The notes under the pieces were generated by a model. The model was not told the DNA's origin. It saw only the letters and a program-made list of their open reading frames with translations, and did no database searches. A stretch of 43,681 nucleotides of DNA from Amycolatopsis sp. CA-126428 (GTDB lineage Bacteria; Actinomycetota; Actinomycetes; Mycobacteriales; Pseudonocardiaceae), in NCBI RefSeq assembly GCF_002904335.1, contig NZ_PPHF01000050.1, positions 1-43,681 on the forward strand, in the 5' to 3' direction. A program made the translations under genes and the position numbers. Shown one piece after another: positions 7,702-15,197 of the stretch. The first letter of the stretch is position 1. Each line of letters starts with the position of its first letter.

Positions 7702-8099
7702 CCGACGACGCCACCGCGGCCATGCGGTACAAGGAAATCATCGCCCTCTCCCGGGGCTCGGCGGAGAACCTGCGCGAGTGGGAACTGGCGCGGGCCAAGG
7801 CGCTGGACGCGGAGATCGAGGCCGCCGAGGCGGCGATCGAAGTGGCCGTCGAGCGCGAAACGAGGGCGGCCGAGCGCGCGACGCGCTGGTGGAAGATGGC
7901 GCTGCACAACATCCAGGGCCTGCCGTGGCTCGACCCGGGCGACAACCCGCGCCCGGTCCCCACGGCCCGCGCGGCCTACCTGGAGCGGTACCTCGAGGAG
8001 GTCAAGCCGAGCTACCAGGAGCTGGTCCAGGCGGTGCTGGCCCTGGGGTGGCGGGCCAAGCGGGCGGCCGCGAAGCGGGAGCAGCCGCCGCCGGCCTAG
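7698..8099 (+). CDS. coiled-coil protein, last gene of the FtsK-like operon
   Basis: A 133-residue protein starting at ATG 7698, overlapping the ATPase stop by four bases (ATGA). Residues about 10-70 form a long charged helix rich in Ala, Glu and Arg (LDAEIEAAEAAIEVAVERETRAAERA). A WWKMALHNIQGLPWLDPGDNPRP stretch and a second helical part follow, then a basic, proline-ending tail. No family recognised. Tight coupling to the ATPase suggests that it works with the motor. Its TAG stop shares the palindrome CTAG (8096-8099) with the stop of the convergent YbaB-like gene. Confidence 0.7.
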   Translation: MTDDATAAMRYKEIIALSRGSAENLREWELARAKALDAEIEAAEAAIEVAVERETRAAERATRWWKMALHNIQGLPWLDPGDNPRPVPTARAAYLERYLEEVKPSYQELVQAVLALGWRAKRAAAKREQPPPA

Positions 8100-8458
8100 A
8101 CGTCGAACACGGTGTCGTAGGGATCGTCGTCGGCCGGAGCCGGCCTGCGCGGGGGCGGGGGCGGCGCTTGGCGCTGCGCCGGTGCCGCTCCTTTACCGGC
8201 GGCAACGGCTTCCCGGAGGGCCGCGGTGATGGTCCGGCTGAGCGTGCCCGCGTCGAACCGCATGGCCTCGGGCGCGAGCCGCACCTCGCTGACGACCCCA
8301 CCGGGCCCGGCGAGCACGGTGACACTCCGATCCGGCGAGACGACGGTCGTGTGGTCGCTGCCGGCGATCCCGGCCAGGAGGCGCTGGTTCTCGGCCTTGC
8401 GGTCTTCGATCTGCCTGAGCTGCCAGCGCAGTTCCTCGATCAGCTGCGCGTTGTTCAT
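8096..8458 (-). CDS. YbaB/EbfC-like protein of an ESX-type operon
   Basis: A 120-residue protein: an N-terminal helix (AQLIEELRWQLRQIEDRKAENQRLLAGIAG), then a beta core (VTVLAGPGGVVSEVRLAPEAMRF) with the GPGG turn and APEA segment typical of actinobacterial YbaB/EbfC proteins, then a helix and a proline-rich acidic tail. E. coli YbaB binds DNA as a dimer; the actinobacterial versions beside WXG/ESX genes have no settled role. ATG at 8458 overlaps the stop of the gene upstream by four bases. It is the last gene of a four-gene minus-strand operon. Confidence 0.75.
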   Translation of the reverse strand: MNNAQLIEELRWQLRQIEDRKAENQRLLAGIAGSDHTTVVSPDRSVTVLAGPGGVVSEVRLAPEAMRFDAGTLSRTITAALREAVAAGKGAAPAQRQAPPPPPRRPAPADDDPYDTVFDV

Positions 8459-9042
8459 GGTCTCCCCTGCCAGTCTGCTTCCTTGCCGCTGCGGAGGCTC
8501 CAGGCCACCTTCGCCGTCGCTTCGGCGACCGCCGGCCAGGCGTCTTCGGACTCCGCGATGACCGAAAGGATCACCACGGACCGGCCGTCCGGCAGCGGGA
8601 TCTGGTACTCCGCCTTGATCTGCGTCCGGACGTCCCGTTCGGGCAGGTGGAATTCGCCACCGCTGATGGCGACGACGGCCGGCCCGATCGGCAGCCGCAC
8701 CGGCTGCACCACCGCACGCTTGTGCCGGCCGCGGTACTCCTCGGCCATCGCGGCGACGAGGGCGTCCCGGCTGCCGGGCGCGGTCTCCGGCCAGCGCGCC
8801 ACGCCGAGCGTCAGGGTGGCCACGTCACCCTTCCGCGGGCCGACGGCGAACTTGCCGAACACGCGGACGCCGTTGGCCTGCATGGCCGGCACCAGGGCCA
8901 TCAGGTAGCTGCCGAACTGTTCGACGCTGGTCCCGGACGCGACGTTTTCGGCGACCATCCGGGCGTGCCCGCGGTTGAGCTGGTCGTCGTCGCCCACCGG
9001 CAGGCCGGCGAACCCGGGCGGCAGGTCGATTTCGAGAGGCAT
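8455..9042 (-). CDS. conserved-type hypothetical protein of the ESX-like operon
   Basis: A 195-residue protein with no signal peptide or membrane segment. It looks alpha/beta: GSYLMALVPAMQANGVRVFGKFAVGP, VATLTLGVAR, RAVVQPVRLPIGPAVVAISGGEFH, then a strand pair SVVILSVIAES and a helix. I do not recognise the family. ATG at 9042 forms a TGATG overlap with the upstream stop and is preferred over GTG at 9051, whose possible ribosome-binding site is too close. Its place between a type VII substrate-like gene and a YbaB gene suggests an accessory or chaperone role, which is inference. Confidence 0.65.
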   Translation of the reverse strand: MPLEIDLPPGFAGLPVGDDDQLNRGHARMVAENVASGTSVEQFGSYLMALVPAMQANGVRVFGKFAVGPRKGDVATLTLGVARWPETAPGSRDALVAAMAEEYRGRHKRAVVQPVRLPIGPAVVAISGGEFHLPERDVRTQIKAEYQIPLPDGRSVVILSVIAESEDAWPAVAEATAKVAWSLRSGKEADWQGRP

Positions 9043-10223
9043 CAGTTCCACACCTCGTCTTCCGCCCGCTGACGTCGACGCGCCGGCGCGTTGTCGGCCT
9101 GTTCTCCGGCATCGGCCGCGTTCCAGAACGCCACCCCGGCCCAGGAAACCCCAGCGGCGGCCATTTGCTCGGGACTCTTCGGTACCCAGTAGTTCTTGAA
9201 GTCGTCCAGCGGGCTTTCGAACTTGTCGCCCCCGAGGACTTCACCGATCTCCTGCTCGCGGAGGAGGCCGTAGGTCGTCCCCTTGACCACCCAGTCCGGA
9301 ACACCCGGGGCGAGGCCGATCAGCGTGGTCGCGACGCCTGCGGCATCGAAGACCAGGGTCTCGGGCGCCACATCGGCCCCCGCCAGTGCGGCCACCCCGT
9401 GCCCGGCCAACGCGGCGAGCCCCAGCTCGCCGGCCACCGCGCCGACGACCGTCCCCGCCGGATCCGGCAGGAAGTCACCTACCACGCCCAGGACATTCCC
9501 CAGGTCACCGACCACATCGGAGACCTTGGAGACCACCTCGGCGTGGTCCTGGAGGAAGTTCACCGCCTCGTCGACCCCGTCGGCGAGAGTGGCCGACAAG
9601 TCGACAAGTGCCCCGCCGACGGCGTCGGCGAGCTTGTCGAGGACGTCCGGCTCGTCCGGGGCCAGCTCCTTGGCCTGCCGCAGCTGCTCGGCAACCCGGG
9701 CGGCGGCGTCCGTGTGCTCCTGCTGGAGCTGCTTCGCCGCGTCTTGGACGTTCTGGCAGCCGTCGATGGCCGTCTGGAGCTGGTGGCCCGCGTTGTCCAG
9801 CAGCCGCTGGGCGATCTGCAGGGACTGCTGGTCCGGGAACGTCCGGTTGGCCAGCGCGAGGTCCGGGTTCGCCCGCGCCTGCTCGGCCACCCGAGCCGCC
9901 GCTTCCGCGCGCGCTTCCAGCTCGGCCGCGCGTTTCTGCAGGTCACCGAGGTTGTGCGCCCAGCCTTCGAGCGCGTCGGCGGCCTGGGTCATCGACTTGG
10001 CCGCATCGTCGAGGTAGTCCGGCAGCGGACCGAGGCGGCGGGCGAAGGCTTCGCTCGCCTCGCCCTGCCAGATGCCCTGCTGCCGGACGATCCGGCGGAG
10101 CGAAACGTCGGCCTCGGTCAGATCGCCGCCCACGGCGCGGTACTTGCCGGCCAGGTCGGTGATGCCGTCGAGGTCGCCGGGCGCCGGGTCGAAGCCCAGG
10201 GCCGGGAAGTCGCGGGCGCTCAT
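9042..10223 (-). CDS. putative type VII (ESX) secreted protein with WxG motif
   Basis: A 393-residue protein. The N-terminal 110 residues form a WXG100-like helical hairpin with W-Q-G in the turn (IWQGEASEAF, near residue 52). A long alanine-rich coiled-coil stretch follows (about 95-200). A Gly/Val/Ala-rich region (about 220-320: VVGDLGNVLGVVGDFLPDPAGTVVG) could be amphipathic or membrane-active. The C-terminus carries DFKNYWVPKSPEQMAAAG. This layout is typical of large actinobacterial T7SS-secreted proteins, some of which carry toxins; no catalytic motif is visible here. The start at 10223 overlaps the upstream gene by four bases. Confidence 0.75.
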   Translation of the reverse strand: MSARDFPALGFDPAPGDLDGITDLAGKYRAVGGDLTEADVSLRRIVRQQGIWQGEASEAFARRLGPLPDYLDDAAKSMTQAADALEGWAHNLGDLQKRAAELEARAEAAARVAEQARANPDLALANRTFPDQQSLQIAQRLLDNAGHQLQTAIDGCQNVQDAAKQLQQEHTDAAARVAEQLRQAKELAPDEPDVLDKLADAVGGALVDLSATLADGVDEAVNFLQDHAEVVSKVSDVVGDLGNVLGVVGDFLPDPAGTVVGAVAGELGLAALAGHGVAALAGADVAPETLVFDAAGVATTLIGLAPGVPDWVVKGTTYGLLREQEIGEVLGGDKFESPLDDFKNYWVPKSPEQMAAAGVSWAGVAFWNAADAGEQADNAPARRRQRAEDEVWN

Positions 10224-10774
10224 CGGTCGAGGCCGTTCAGGAGATCGGTGATGCCGCCGGTCGTCCCGCCGCCGACGGGCCGGTCGTCCTCGGATTCGGT
10301 CTCCTCGGCCGGCCGATCGATACCTGGCACCCCGCCGGTGTACCCACCACCCACCGGCCCGTCCCCGCCGCCGCCACCCACCGGCCCTCCGCCCGGCTGC
10401 CCGACCACCGGGTAGTGCCCCCGCACACCGCCCGGTTGGCCGCTGTCCGGGAGGTCACCCAGCACCGCCGAGCCGAACTTTCCCAGCTCGCCCCCGAACT
10501 GGGCCTCGATCTGCTCGTACTTCTGCTTCGCCGTCTTCAGCCGCTCCGTCACCCCCGAAGCCGCCTCGCCCAGCCGGTCGATGCCGAAGGCCCAGGCCTC
10601 CTCGAACTCGACCCCGGCCTGGCCCAGCTCCGCCGTCCCCAGCGAGCCGAATGCCCCACCGCCGCCGAGTTTCTTGTCGGCCTCGGCCATCCGGTCCGCC
10701 GCCGTGCCGAGGTCGTCGATGAGCTTGCCCAGCTCGTCGACCTTGACCGCATACCCATGCCCGTGCCCGTCCAC
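10220..10774 (-). CDS. EspC/WXG-like small helical protein with Gly/Pro-rich tail
   Basis: A 184-residue protein. Residues about 10-105 form an alpha-helical hairpin (YAVKVDELGKLIDDLGTAADRMAEADKKL ... AFGIDRLGEAASGVTERLKTAKQKYEQIEAQFG) like EspC/ESX-1-associated proteins. Residues about 110-165 are a Gly/Pro-rich low-complexity linker (PVGGGGGDGPVGGG), ending in a short helix. It begins the operon: GTG at 10774 is preceded by GGGAGG at the correct distance. It probably pairs with the larger WxG protein just downstream. No EccB, EccD or mycosin gene is in the window, so the export machine would have to be elsewhere. Confidence 0.7.
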   Translation of the reverse strand: MDGHGHGYAVKVDELGKLIDDLGTAADRMAEADKKLGGGGAFGSLGTAELGQAGVEFEEAWAFGIDRLGEAASGVTERLKTAKQKYEQIEAQFGGELGKFGSAVLGDLPDSGQPGGVRGHYPVVGQPGGGPVGGGGGDGPVGGGYTGGVPGIDRPAEETESEDDRPVGGGTTGGITDLLNGLDR

Positions 10775-10863
10775 GCCACCCTCCCCTTGTGGTCCCAGTC
10801 CACGGTAGGACGGCCGTCAACGCTCCGCGGTTTCCTCGTCACCCAAATGTGTCAACCACGAAC

Positions 10864-10900
10864 AAGGCCACCCCCGGGCGATGCGCCCGGGGGTGGCCTT
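10864..10900 (-). terminator. perfect 17-bp terminator hairpin
   Basis: Positions 10864-10880 pair perfectly with 10884-10900 around a three-base loop. The stem lies just after the stop of the secreted nuclease gene (10913) and is flanked by AAGG/CCTT, so it probably ends that transcript and insulates the ESX-like operon promoter at about 10780-10860. Confidence 0.8.
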
Positions 10901-10912
10901 GCCGTACGGGAA

Positions 10913-13378
10913 CTACTTGCCGAAGGCCTGCTCCAGCCAGTCGAGGAAGTCGTAGAGCGCGTCCTCGAGCGGGTTCCCCGCGCCCGGCCGGAACCGGATC
11001 ACCTGCGGGTCGTGGTCGCTGGCCTGGTCGGCGAACTCCGCGTTGATGTGGACGACGTCGTAGTCCACCCCGCGCGGCGCCTTCGACGCCAGGATGTGGT
11101 CCAGCACCTGGGACTGGCCCTCGAACACGTAGCTGTACCGCTCGGCTTCGGGCACCGACGCGATCAGGTCCTTCAGCACGCCACCCGCGGTGAGCGTCTG
11201 GACCGCCGGCGAGAACGGGTAGTCGTTCAGGTCACCCGCCACGACGATGTTCGCGCTGCGATCGGCCGCCAGCAACGAATCGACGAACCCGCGCAGCACC
11301 GTGGCCTGCTTCGCGCGCTGCACCTCGGAACTGCGCGCCGGCGGCTGGAACCGGCCGTGCGTCGGCTGGTCGCCACCCTTGGAGTTGAAGTGGTTGGCGA
11401 TGACGAACACCGTGCGGCCCTTGAAGACGAACTCGCCCGCCAGGGGCTTGCGGCTGGTCGTCCACGCCTCGTTCGCGGGGTCGACGCGGCCCGGCGACGC
11501 CGTCAGGTGCGCCTTGCCGTGCTCGCGCACCACGCCTACCGCCGTCGTCGACGTCCCACCGGTGCGGTCCACAAAGGATACACGCGCCGGGTTGAACAGG
11601 AACGCCACGCGGATGTTGCCGCCCGGCTGGCCACCGTCCTGGTCGTTCACCGGGTCGATCTCGCGCCACTGGTAGCGCGGGCCACCCTTGGCCACGATCG
11701 CGTCGGTGAACTTCTGCAGCGTCTGGTCGGCCGCGACGGTGCCGTCGTCGGTCGCCCCCGTGTTGTCCTGGATCTCTTCCAGGTTCACGATGTCGGGCGT
11801 CGCGAGGTGGGTCACGATCGCCTCGCCGAGGCGGTCGTACTTCGCCTGCGGGTCGCCCGGCGCCAGGTTCTCGACGTTGTACGTCGCGACGGCGAGCTCG
11901 CCGGTCCGCTGCTTGCGCGTGGTCTCGCCCGGCAGCCCATTGTCCTTTTCGGTCCCCAGCACGCTGGCGAACAGCGTGTAGCCACCGAAGTTGCTGTACT
12001 CGACCGGCCCGGACGTGGTGCCGGTCAGCACGTCACCGACGTTGAGCTTCGGGAACGGCCGCTCGGCGAACGGGATCAGCGACGAAACCTTCATGACCCC
12101 GCTGTTGAGCTGGTCGTACCCCAGGTACACGCTGCCGCCGCGGACCGACTTGTGCTGGTCCGGCTTCGACGTCACGTACAGCTCGTTGAACGAGTTCGAC
12201 GGGCCGACGACCCGGGCGTCGCTGATCGAAACGATCTCGCTCTCGTGCGCTTCCCAGAAGTCCAGCGCGTACTTCACCGGCTCCAGGGTGAGCGGCTCGA
12301 TGTTGCCGCCGGGCGCCGGCGCGTAGGTCGCCGGCACGGTGTCCGGGTTCAGCACGGTCGGCGCCGGGAGGGCGTTCCCGTGCGAGTCGACCGTCCACAG
12401 AGCACTGCTCAGCTCGGTCAGCGACTGGTAGTTCGACGTCGCGGGCGCGTCCGGGTAGAACTCGCGGACGGTGCCGGTCGCGGTCACCGCGTCGCCGACC
12501 GCGACGGCCGGGCTCGTCGAACCGGTGAAGACGAACAGGCCCTCGCTGGTGCGCGGATCGGTGTCGGGCTGGGGGTCGGTGACCCAGAAGCCCCGCGACG
12601 AGCCGAACGTCCGGGTCGCGGTGACGACGCCGGTGACGCCGGAGACCTTCTTGTCCTTGAAGGGCGAAATCCGCGTGGTGCCCTGGATGTCGTGGATCTT
12701 CGCCGGGGTCGGCGCCGGGCCGGGGTCCCCGCCGGTCGACTCGCCCGCGGTGTTGGTCGGGGTCGGCGCGCCGACGGTGAAGTCGGCGGCGTTGTCGTCG
12801 GTGTCGGCGAGCGCCGTGCCGCGCGCGACGGACGTCGTGTTCGACGGCGCCGCGGCCGGGTTGCCCTCGCGCACGGTCGCCGTGCCGAACCCGGCGAGGT
12901 CCTTGATGCGCGCGTCGGCGGCGCAGTCGGCCGCGGTCTTGCAGGTCAGCGCCGTGGTGCCGGAGACGAGGGCGATCGTGCCGGCGGTGGCCGACATGGC
13001 GATCGCGCCGGTCGCGTCCGGCGTGGGCAGCTCGACGGTGCCGCCGGCGCCCTTGCCCTCGGCCACGAGGTAACGCCCACCCGGTGCGACGCTGCCGGCC
13101 AGCGGCGTCACCTGCCAGGTGCTCGACGGGCTCGCCGAACCGGGCAGGTACTGGACGCTGAAGCCGGCCAGGCTCGCGGCGGCCGCGCCTCGGTTGGCGA
13201 GCTCGACGAAGTCGCTGGTGAGCGTCGCGCCGGAGTTGCCACCACCGCCGTAGACCTCGGCGATGACCGCGTCGGCGCTCGGTGCGGCGAGCGCGGCCGG
13301 CGCGGCCACGCCGCCGAGCACCAGGCCCGACGCGACGGCCACCGTGAAGGCAGCCTTGGATCTGTGGGTCTTGGTCAC
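10913..13378 (-). CDS. secreted endonuclease/exonuclease/phosphatase with lamin-tail domain
   Basis: An 821-residue extracellular nuclease of the ExeM/Xds type. GTG at 13378 follows AGGGG and leads into a Sec signal peptide (KAAFTVAVASGLVLGGVAAPAALA). Next comes a lamin-tail domain (about residues 32-150: VIAEVYGGGGNSG, DFVELANRG), an OB-like region, and a C-terminal EEP domain (about 490-800). The EEP motifs are YNVEN, NLEEIQDN, ANHFNSKGG, VVAGDLNDYP near 714, LDHIL and SDHDP near 788, so the catalytic set is complete. Such enzymes degrade extracellular DNA for nutrients or biofilm turnover. An upstream ATG 35 codons earlier would spoil the signal peptide. A perfect terminator follows. Confidence 0.9.
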   Translation of the reverse strand: MTKTHRSKAAFTVAVASGLVLGGVAAPAALAAPSADAVIAEVYGGGGNSGATLTSDFVELANRGAAAASLAGFSVQYLPGSASPSSTWQVTPLAGSVAPGGRYLVAEGKGAGGTVELPTPDATGAIAMSATAGTIALVSGTTALTCKTAADCAADARIKDLAGFGTATVREGNPAAAPSNTTSVARGTALADTDDNAADFTVGAPTPTNTAGESTGGDPGPAPTPAKIHDIQGTTRISPFKDKKVSGVTGVVTATRTFGSSRGFWVTDPQPDTDPRTSEGLFVFTGSTSPAVAVGDAVTATGTVREFYPDAPATSNYQSLTELSSALWTVDSHGNALPAPTVLNPDTVPATYAPAPGGNIEPLTLEPVKYALDFWEAHESEIVSISDARVVGPSNSFNELYVTSKPDQHKSVRGGSVYLGYDQLNSGVMKVSSLIPFAERPFPKLNVGDVLTGTTSGPVEYSNFGGYTLFASVLGTEKDNGLPGETTRKQRTGELAVATYNVENLAPGDPQAKYDRLGEAIVTHLATPDIVNLEEIQDNTGATDDGTVAADQTLQKFTDAIVAKGGPRYQWREIDPVNDQDGGQPGGNIRVAFLFNPARVSFVDRTGGTSTTAVGVVREHGKAHLTASPGRVDPANEAWTTSRKPLAGEFVFKGRTVFVIANHFNSKGGDQPTHGRFQPPARSSEVQRAKQATVLRGFVDSLLAADRSANIVVAGDLNDYPFSPAVQTLTAGGVLKDLIASVPEAERYSYVFEGQSQVLDHILASKAPRGVDYDVVHINAEFADQASDHDPQVIRFRPGAGNPLEDALYDFLDWLEQAFGK

Positions 13379-13504
13379 CCTGAGTCCCCTTTGTGCTTGA
13401 ACAGTCGTGGCATAGTCCCCCGAACAAGTGAGGAGGAGGAAGACAACGGTGCAACGATTCGTAACAACTACTTTCGTCGTCACTCATTCGGCAGAGCAGG
13501 TTTC

Positions 13505-14443
13505 GTGATCACGCTCGTCCTCGGCGGGGACGTCACCAGCCCCGCCGGCACCACCCCCGCGGCCGCACTCGGCCGGCTGAACCCGCTGCTCGAAGGGGCC
13601 GACCTCCGGTTCGTGAACCTCGAAGGACCGGTCGACGCGGCGGCCGCCGAAGCGCTGAAGTCGACCGGCATCGACGTCGTCTCGGTCGCCAACGACGCCC
13701 CGCACCCGCCGGCCGCCGCGCTGGCGAGCCTCGGCGTGCTCGACCAGGCCGGAATCGCCCATTGCGGCGCGGGCGCGAACCTCGACAGCGCCCACGCACC
13801 CGCGGTGCTCGAACGAGCCGGCGAAAAGGTCGCTTTCCTCGCGTACACCGCACTCCGCGCACCCGGCCAAGCCGCCCAGCCCAGCGCGCCGGGGGTCGCG
13901 CAAGCGTTTGCGACCACGGCTTACCAGCCCGATCCCCGCGTGGCGGAGATCCCGGGCCGCCCGCCGGTCGTCCGCACGGCACCGGTCCCCGAACACCTGG
14001 AACGGCTCGTCGCCGACGTGCGGAAGGCGAAGGCCGCCCATGACCACGTCGTCGTCTCGATGCATTGGGGCCTCCCGGGCCCCGACCTGGCCGAGTACCA
14101 GGTCGCGTACGGGCGCGCGGCGCTCGACGCGGGCGCCGACCTGGTCGCCGGGCACGGGCCGCACACCATCCAGGCGGTCGAGGTGTACCGCCGCCGTCCC
14201 ATCCTCTACAGCCTCGGGAGCCTCGTCTCCGGCTGGCCGGACGGGCTGCTGGCCGGGTGCATGTTCGGCGACGAGCCGCGGCTCGAGCTCATCCCGGTGC
14301 GGCGGAACGCGGACAACGAGTGCGAGCCGCTCGCCGGGGACGAAGCGGACAAGGTGCTGCGGTACGTCGCCGAGGTCTCGGCGCTGCGCTCCACGACGGT
14401 GACCGTCCAGAGCGGAATCGCCTCGGTACCTGTTGGTGCGTAA
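13505..14443 (+). CDS. CapA-family protein, metal-binding motif altered
   Basis: A 312-residue protein of the CapA (poly-gamma-glutamate synthesis) metallophosphatase-like family. Visible family blocks are LVLGGDV, LRFVNLEGPVD, VSVAND, GIAHCGAGANLDSA, VVVSMHWG near residue 185, and GADLVAGHGPHTIQAVEVYRRRPILYSLGSLV. The family normally reads ANNHxxD at the third block; here it is ANDAPHP, so one predicted metal ligand is lost. The gene may be a divergent or non-catalytic member. It starts with GTG at 13505 after GAGCAGG, divergent from the secreted nuclease with a 126-bp gap. It has no signal peptide, unlike many CapA proteins. Confidence 0.8.
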   Translation: MITLVLGGDVTSPAGTTPAAALGRLNPLLEGADLRFVNLEGPVDAAAAEALKSTGIDVVSVANDAPHPPAAALASLGVLDQAGIAHCGAGANLDSAHAPAVLERAGEKVAFLAYTALRAPGQAAQPSAPGVAQAFATTAYQPDPRVAEIPGRPPVVRTAPVPEHLERLVADVRKAKAAHDHVVVSMHWGLPGPDLAEYQVAYGRAALDAGADLVAGHGPHTIQAVEVYRRRPILYSLGSLVSGWPDGLLAGCMFGDEPRLELIPVRRNADNECEPLAGDEADKVLRYVAEVSALRSTTVTVQSGIASVPVGA

Positions 14444-14636
14444 CGGATCGCGCGCAGTGTGTGACAACGGGACACGGGCTTGTCACCCATCCGGCGCATC
14501 TGCCTTAAATGAAGGTCAAGGGTCGGAACAACCTGAGTTGAGCGGCGGTACGGTCTGCGTGAGCCGCCGGAAAAGTGGCACAGACCACTCCCCGACAGCT
14601 CACGATCGGCACGACACGGGGGGAGGGAGAACGATC
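14444..14636. other. intergenic before the 33-residue protein
   Basis: A perfect dyad GTGACAA (14461-14467) / TTGTCAC (14480-14486) lies just after the CapA stop and may be a terminator or an operator. A short GC-rich dyad GGCGG...CCGCC follows near 14540-14570. No longer open frame is supported. Confidence 0.4.
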
Positions 14637-14738
14637 ATGTGGGGGCTGATTGTTCTCAGTTGCGTGTTCGTGCTGGTGCTGGGGATAGCCGCGGTCGTGG
14701 ACCTTCGGGACCACGACCGCGGCGAACACCGGGTCTAG
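14637..14738 (+). CDS. 33-residue single-pass membrane protein
   Basis: A very short gene that I support by three points. ATG at 14637 follows a strong GGGAGGGAG ribosome-binding site at proper distance. The first 22 residues form one clean transmembrane helix (MWGLIVLSCVFVLVLGIAAV). A charged tail (DLRDHDRGEHRV) follows, giving a clear positive/negative cytosolic end. Its stop TAG is shared, through the palindrome CTAG (14735-14738), with the convergent epoxide-hydrolase-like gene. Function unknown. Confidence 0.65.
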   Translation: MWGLIVLSCVFVLVLGIAAVVDLRDHDRGEHRV

Positions 14739-15181
14739 CGCACCGCCTGCCTTCCCTTGTACCGGTCGAGGAGCGTGCGCGCGCCGGCCAGCGCGACCCG
14801 CCCGGCGCCCTTCGCGCTCGCGGCCAGCACCGTCGTCCAGTCGAAGTAGTCGCGCCAGAGCACGATCCGGCCCGCCTCGACCTCGAACGTGCCGCACACC
14901 CAGAACTCCGCCTCCCACGCGCCGCGGCGCAGGACGTCCGTGCGTTCGGTGAGCACGACGTTGCCGTCCGCGGCGATGTGGTGCGTGCGCGCCTCGAACC
15001 CGGAGCCGAACCGGGCCAGCAGCCTGAGCTGCTTTTCGACCGCCGCGACGCCGCGGGCGGGCGGCAACGGCACGTTCTGGTACACGATGTCGCTCGCCGC
15101 GAACGTCAGCGCCCGGTCGACGTCGAGGTCTTCGAGGGCCTTCAGGAAACCGGTCACCACTGCTTGGGGTTCATCGGTCAT
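14735..15181 (-). CDS. limonene-1,2-epoxide hydrolase-like (SnoaL-fold) protein
   Basis: A 148-residue NTF2/SnoaL-fold protein. It shows an N-terminal helix pair (VVTGFLKALEDLDVDRALTFAASDIVYQNVPLPP), the strand VVLTERTDVL and the strand RIVLWRDYFDW. The conserved R..D...D arrangement of epoxide hydrolases of the limonene/EphG type is present (ERTD, WRDYFD). In that family an Asp-Arg-Asp triad activates water on an epoxide. The actual substrate cannot be told. It lies 16 bp downstream of the TauD gene on the same strand, so the two are probably co-transcribed. Confidence 0.8.
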   Translation of the reverse strand: MTDEPQAVVTGFLKALEDLDVDRALTFAASDIVYQNVPLPPARGVAAVEKQLRLLARFGSGFEARTHHIAADGNVVLTERTDVLRRGAWEAEFWVCGTFEVEAGRIVLWRDYFDWTTVLAASAKGAGRVALAGARTLLDRYKGRQAVR

Positions 15182-15197
15182 GCCCCCAGGCTAAGGC

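Noticed and set aside
10415..14443. A 1342-codon open frame on the plus strand that runs through the region of the secreted nuclease
   Set aside because: Only its last 312 codons have family motifs (CapA). The rest is antisense to the ESX-like and nuclease genes and is Arg/Gly/Val-rich, as expected for an open frame in GC-rich antisense.
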